Source of the DNA: an uncultured Clostridia bacterium
Lineage (GTDB): Bacteria > Bacillota > Clostridia > Oscillospirales > Oscillospiraceae
Assembly (NCBI GenBank): GCA_946405655.1
Contig: CAMJHX010000037.1
Coordinates: 1-9,633 of the forward strand
Direction: 5' to 3'
Length of the DNA: 9,633 nucleotides
Shown here: in pieces, positions 7,062 through 9,633 of the stretch
How positions within the stretch are numbered: position 1 is the stretch's first letter
How the letters are laid out: every line of letters begins with the position of its first letter
Made by a program: the position numbers and the translations under genes
The notes under the pieces: model-generated
Seen by the model: only the letters and a program-made list of their open reading frames with translations
What the model was told of the DNA's origin: nothing
The model's database searches: none

Positions 7062-7559
7062 TTATTTTGTCTTGTCCATCCGGTTGACCAGATACTGCGC
7101 CGCGACGCCGGTGAAGAGGCCGGCGGCGATGCCGCTGATGAGGAGGATGGGGAGATACGAGACGATGGCGGGCGTGCCGGTGACGACGATGGCGACCAGG
7201 ATCTGCCCGATGTTATGAAACACGGCCCCGATGACGGAGGCGACCCAGATCTGCTCTCTCGTGAGAAAGCGCCGCAGCAGGAGCATGACGCAATAGCACA
7301 GCAGTCCGCCCGCGAGGGAATACATGAGGCTCATGACACCGGAAAAGAGGCTCCCGAGCAAAATGCGCGCGACGAGGATCATGAGCGCGGGGCCGGGGCC
7401 GAGGGAGAACATGGCCCAGACCGTGACGATATTGGCAAGCCCCAGCTTGACGCCGGGGATCGGCACGGGCGCGGGGATCTGCGCCTCCGCCACATGGATG
7501 GCGAGGGCGATCGCCGTCAGGAGCGCCATGAGGCTCAGCTGCCTGGTGCTCCACCTCAT
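7062..7559 (-). CDS. Gx transporter family membrane protein (annotated elsewhere as heptaprenyl diphosphate synthase component I)
   Basis: This 165-residue, very hydrophobic protein has about five to six predicted membrane segments. Two family signatures are visible: IPGVKLGLANIVT at about residues 34-46, and GAVFHNIGQ in the second half. Databases call this family heptaprenyl diphosphate synthase component I, but its fold resembles substrate-binding (S) components of ECF transporters, and a membrane or transport role is more likely than prenyl synthesis. As far as I recall, EetB of the Listeria extracellular electron transfer locus belongs to the same family. The start codon overlaps the stop of the NusG-II gene by 4 nt (ATGA), so the two are translationally coupled. 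It is the last gene of the operon, just before the terminator. Length is normal for the family. Substrate unknown. Confidence 0.88.
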   Translation of the reverse strand: MRWSTRQLSLMALLTAIALAIHVAEAQIPAPVPIPGVKLGLANIVTVWAMFSLGPGPALMILVARILLGSLFSGVMSLMYSLAGGLLCYCVMLLLRRFLTREQIWVASVIGAVFHNIGQILVAIVVTGTPAIVSYLPILLISGIAAGLFTGVAAQYLVNRMDKTK

Positions 7560-7948
7560 CCGACCACCCCGTCAATCTCCGCATCGCCGATCTTGGCGGG
7601 CACATCGTCCAGACTGATGACGAGCTTGTTCGGCAGGCACACGATCGGCATGCCGCCCTCGCTCGTGAGCCAGCCCATCTGCACGCAGATCTGGTCGGGG
7701 CACTCGGCGTGGGTGACGCGGATGCGCCCGGGCTCGACCTGAATGGTGTTCGTGCCGATCTCCCCTTCCACGGTGAAGATCTCGGGCTCCGTGACGTCGT
7801 TCAGATCGATGGAGCGGATGCACTCGCCGTCGAGATAAATGTTCGCGACGGCGGCGTCCGGATGATGGAAATGCAGCCAGAGCGCCGCCGCTCCAGCGAG
7901 GAGCGCCACGGCAGCGATCAGGATGATCCAGAAAGAGGTTTTCTTCAT
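7556..7948 (-). CDS. NusG domain II-containing membrane-anchored protein
   Basis: This 130-residue protein has one N-terminal membrane segment (residues 6-25, after MKKTS) and an outward-facing domain from about residue 35. The family hallmark is plain: ECPDQICVQMG (Cys83, Cys88) followed by GGMPIVCLPNKLVI (Cys104); a further Cys43 lies near the start of the domain. Despite the name it is not a transcription factor: NusG domain II here stands alone outside the membrane. Its function is not well defined. Family members commonly sit next to ApbE, Gx-transporter and FMN-binding genes, and I recall EetA of the Listeria electron transfer locus being of this type. It overlaps apbE by 4 nt upstream and the Gx gene by 4 nt downstream (both ATGA), so all three are likely made together. 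Confidence 0.88.
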   Translation of the reverse strand: MKKTSFWIILIAAVALLAGAAALWLHFHHPDAAVANIYLDGECIRSIDLNDVTEPEIFTVEGEIGTNTIQVEPGRIRVTHAECPDQICVQMGWLTSEGGMPIVCLPNKLVISLDDVPAKIGDAEIDGVVG

Positions 7949-8982
7949 TTCGTCACCACGGTCAGGTTGTGATTGGCCCAGTCATCCGCGACGGTAAAGC
8001 GGTCGGCAATGCCCTGCGAGACGACGATAGAGCCGTCCTCCAGCACGAGAAGATAGTCAAAATCGCCGTGCGTGCGCCAGTAGGTCTCCGCGCCGTCGGC
8101 ACCGAGGATGAAGAGCGCGGTGCTGAGCGCGTCGCAGCGGGTGCCGGAGCCGGAGACGATCGTGGCGGAGATGACGCCGTTTTTCGCCGGAGCGCCGGTG
8201 GCGGGGTCGATGATGTGCCAGTACACTTCCCCGTCGCGCTCGAAATAGCGCTCATAGCCGCCGGAGGTGACGACCGCCTCATCGCGCACCTCGACGACGC
8301 CGACATAGCCGTCGCCGAGCGGGTTTTGAATCGCGATGCGCCACGGGCTGCCGTCAGGCTTCGAGCCGAGCGTCTGCACATTGCCGCCGAGACTGACCAT
8401 GCCGGAGGTGACGCCATTGTCGCGGAAGATCTGCATGATCTGATCACCGGTATAGCCCTTGGCGACGCTGCCGAGGTCGATCTCCATATTGGCAGGGACG
8501 GTGACAGTATTCCCGTCGCACTGCACCTTGGCATAATCCACGCGCGCGAGCAGCTCCTGCAGCTCGTCCGCCTTCGGCACGCGGTAATCCTGCGTGGTGA
8601 AGCCCCACGCCTTGAGCACGGGATAGACCGACACATCGAGCGCGCCGTGCGTGAGCATGCAGAAGCGCAGCGCCTCAGACAAAAGCGCCGCCGTATCGTC
8701 CGACACCGTGACGGGCTTGCCGTAGGCATGGTTGACAGCATAAATGTCGCTGTCGTCGATCGTGACGGAAAACGCCTGCTCGAGCTCGGTGATGCGATTA
8801 ACCGCCGCGACCGCCGCCTTCTCGCCGTTGGGCCCGTAGGCCGTGACGTCCATGACCGTGTCCATGGCAAAGACCGAGCGCGAGGCGCTCTCGTCCTCCC
8901 GCGCTGCAGGATCGGCACAGCCGGAGAGCAGGAGCAGAGCGAGCGCGAGGGTCAGGGCGAATGCTTGTTTCAAAAACCGCAT
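7945..8982 (-). CDS. apbE: FAD:protein FMN transferase, ApbE family lipoprotein
   Basis: ApbE splits FAD and attaches FMN covalently to a Thr/Ser of target redox proteins, outside the membrane, using Mg2+. This 345-residue protein has a lipoprotein signal with lipobox LSGC (Cys22 lipidated). It then shows the family motifs in order: AMDTVMDV (39-46), EIDLGSVAKGY (167-177), SLGGN (197-201), TSGGYERYF (239-247), WHIIDPATG (255-263) and CDALSTALF (283-291), whose Asp and Thr fit metal binding. Length is normal and no key motif is lost, so it should be active. It starts 12 nt after a good AAGGA site and is first in a three-gene operon with its own promoter. Likely clients are FMN-binding-domain proteins of an Rnf/Nos/EET-type chain, but no such target (typically S/T-G-A-T/S-x-T) lies in the window. 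Confidence 0.95.
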   Translation of the reverse strand: MRFLKQAFALTLALALLLLSGCADPAAREDESASRSVFAMDTVMDVTAYGPNGEKAAVAAVNRITELEQAFSVTIDDSDIYAVNHAYGKPVTVSDDTAALLSEALRFCMLTHGALDVSVYPVLKAWGFTTQDYRVPKADELQELLARVDYAKVQCDGNTVTVPANMEIDLGSVAKGYTGDQIMQIFRDNGVTSGMVSLGGNVQTLGSKPDGSPWRIAIQNPLGDGYVGVVEVRDEAVVTSGGYERYFERDGEVYWHIIDPATGAPAKNGVISATIVSGSGTRCDALSTALFILGADGAETYWRTHGDFDYLLVLEDGSIVVSQGIADRFTVADDWANHNLTVVTK

Positions 8983-8992
8983 GGGTGAATGG

Positions 8993-9047
8993 TTCCTTCC
9001 GTAAAAAACTGACTATATATTATAAGTCCTGCAGCGGGATTCGTCAA
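8993..9047 (-). promoter_or_regulatory. Sigma-A promoter and ribosome binding site of the apbE operon
   Basis: On the minus strand TTGACG (9047-9042, 5 of 6 to consensus), a 17-nt spacer, and a perfect TATAAT (9024-9019). Transcription should start near 9012, giving a leader of only about 30 nt, too short for an FMN riboswitch. GGAAGGAA at 9000-8993 is the ribosome binding site, 10 nt before the ATG. The near-consensus match suggests strong, largely constitutive expression. Confidence 0.85.
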
Positions 9048-9065
9048 CTGAGGGGAAATATAAGG

Positions 9066-9093
9066 GTGGAGTGTGGAGAGTGGAGTGTGGAGT
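9066..9093. repeat. Four-copy 7-bp tandem repeat (GTGGAGT/A)
   Basis: On the plus strand GTGGAGT, GTGGAGA, GTGGAGT, GTGGAGT occur back to back, 28 bp in all with a single variant base. It lies upstream of the apbE promoter and outside any gene. Similar GTGGAG-type heptamers occur, as I recall, between genes in Oscillospiraceae genomes. No coding role is seen. Confidence 0.75.
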
Positions 9094-9101
9094 TTAAAGG
9101 T

Positions 9102-9200
9102 GCGCTTCGCGCGATCAAATGGCAGTCCGATCGGATTCGCCGAAAAACGGCAATCAGATCGATACGTCCTGCCGGGAGGGGCAAGCCCCTCCCCTACGGC
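9102..9200. repeat. Cluster of palindromes, possible dispersed intergenic repeat element
   Basis: Four inverted repeats are packed into 99 bp: GCGC-TTC-GCGC (9102-9112), TCCGATCGGA (9126-9135), GCCG-AAAAA-CGGC (9139-9151) and GGGAGGGG-CAAG-CCCCTCCC (9174-9193), the last flanked by GCC/GGC (9171-9173, 9198-9200). Such a dense, non-coding palindromic patch next to a heptamer array suggests a REP-like or MITE-like dispersed element. The 8-bp GC-only hairpin lies just after the stop of the Fe-S gene but lacks a T-run on the minus strand, so it would be a poor intrinsic terminator. Confidence 0.5.
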
Positions 9201-9218
9201 GTCTGTTTCGGTGCACGC

Positions 9219-9633
9219 TCAAAAGAACCGGCAGAGGCCGAGGGCTGCGCCGAGGGCGAAGAAGGCTGCCGCCTTCAGCACCGCGCCAATCCACGGGCGG
9301 CGGAGCAGCGCGCGGTCCCAGCGGGAGAGATTGCCGTGCGGACAGCCGTTGGCGCAGCGCTCGCAGGCGATGCACTCGCCCTTGCGGAGATTGTCCTCAT
9401 CCATGCGGACGGAGACCGGGCACTGCCGCTTGCAGAGCTGACACCCACTCGGGCAGCGGTCGGCGGCGCGGCGAAGCTGACCGAAGGGCAGGATCGGCAG
9501 AAGCGAAAACACCGCGCCCATCGGACAGAGAAACTGGCAGAAGAAGCGCTCCTGCAGCGCCATGCCGATGACGATCATCACCAGCAGCGCGACGGCGACG
9601 CCGCTCCCTGCGGGCGGCAGACGCAGCGCCGTG
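9219..9633 (-). CDS. Membrane 4Fe-4S protein of the NapH/NosR/YccM type (partial, 5' end beyond the right edge)
   Basis: The frame is open from the right edge to a TGA at 9221-9219, giving the last 137 residues. Residues numbered from the edge show a membrane segment (about 8-28), a FFCQFLCPMGA motif typical of NapH/NosR/YccM-like proteins, then two ferredoxin-type clusters: CPSGCQLCKRQCP and CIACERCANGCPHG, each with four cysteines in the spacing for a [4Fe-4S] centre. A final hydrophobic segment (AVLKAAAFFALGAALGL) forms the C-terminus. Family members pass electrons across or along the membrane, from quinones or flavins to periplasmic or surface partners. A GTG at 9581 is not the true start, because the same hydrophobic frame continues upstream to the edge. 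The upstream part may hold more membrane helices or an FMN-binding domain. It is followed by the apbE operon on the same strand, which fits a redox role. Confidence 0.9.
   Translation of the reverse strand, partial: TALRLPPAGSGVAVALLVMIVIGMALQERFFCQFLCPMGAVFSLLPILPFGQLRRAADRCPSGCQLCKRQCPVSVRMDEDNLRKGECIACERCANGCPHGNLSRWDRALLRRPWIGAVLKAAAFFALGAALGLCRFF

Noticed and set aside
6954..7742. Plus-strand open frame of 262 codons across the terminator and Gx gene
   Set aside because: It crosses a strong terminator region and lies antisense to two well-recognised genes; the product is Asp/Gly/His-rich with no domain.
7962..8918. Minus-strand open frame of 318 codons
   Set aside because: This is an out-of-frame reading of apbE and is Arg/Ser/Pro-rich without motifs.
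7969..8988. Plus-strand open frame of 339 codons
   Set aside because: It lies opposite apbE, whose conserved motifs, lipobox, promoter and ribosome binding site are all on the minus strand.
8983..9018. FMN riboswitch ahead of apbE
   Set aside because: The predicted leader is about 30 nt, far shorter than an RFN element, and no RFN-like sequence is seen.
9066..9093. Possible CRISPR-like array
   Set aside because: Units are only 7 bp with no spacers, and no cas genes are present.
9171..9200. Intrinsic terminator of the Fe-S gene
   Set aside because: The hairpin is strong, but no T-run follows on the minus strand, so I list it as a palindrome only.
9119..9571. Plus-strand open frames opposite the Fe-S gene (also 9073-9441)
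   Set aside because: The minus frame carries the eight ferredoxin-spaced cysteines. These plus-strand frames are Arg-rich shadows that cross the palindrome cluster.
9219..9581. GTG at 9581 as the start of a complete 120-residue Fe-S protein
   Set aside because: The frame stays open and hydrophobic to the right edge, and family members are longer with upstream membrane helices, so the gene is partial.

Overview
The window looks like chromosome from a GC-rich, low-oxygen Firmicute of the class Clostridia, most like the gut Oscillospiraceae/Ruminococcaceae group. This is an inference from several signs: a giant BspA-like leucine-rich-repeat surface protein with an S-layer-homology (SLH) anchor, the ApbE / NusG-domain-II / Gx-transporter trio, AGGAG-type ribosome binding sites, classical sigma-A promoters, and codons that mostly end in G or C. 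Every supported gene lies on the minus strand, so transcription runs right to left.

From right to left: (1) 9633-9219 is the C-terminal part of a membrane iron-sulfur protein of the NapH/NosR/YccM type, cut by the right edge. (2) 9218-8983 is a 236-bp intergenic stretch with a four-copy heptamer array, several small palindromes and a GC-rich hairpin. It ends in a near-consensus sigma-A promoter. (3) 8982-7062 is a tight three-gene operon: an ApbE lipoprotein (FAD:protein FMN transferase), a one-TM NusG-domain-II protein and a Gx-transporter-family membrane protein. Both junctions are 4-nt ATGA overlaps, and a strong intrinsic terminator at 7053-7011 closes the operon. (4) 7010-6919 carries a putative promoter, a direct repeat and a leader hairpin. 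(5) 6918-1 is one uninterrupted frame of 2306 codons that runs off the left edge. It encodes a secreted protein with a signal peptide, four linked blocks of about 38 BspA-type (LRR_5) repeats, eight 76-residue Trp/Cys repeats, two 78-residue CxxC-rich repeats and the start of an SLH domain.

The ApbE/NusG-II/Gx operon resembles the flavin-based extracellular electron transfer and Rnf/Nos-like redox loci of Firmicutes. ApbE attaches FMN to exported redox proteins, and the upstream Fe-S protein is a plausible electron carrier across the membrane. No flavinylated target is visible, so the pathway assignment is an inference. The giant LRR-SLH protein is probably an independent surface adhesin or binding protein.

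The most easily missed point is that the giant gene has no stop codon inside the window, while the strand opposite it carries two very long open frames (921 and 1226 codons). Those frames are antisense shadows of the repetitive, GC3-rich gene and should not be annotated.
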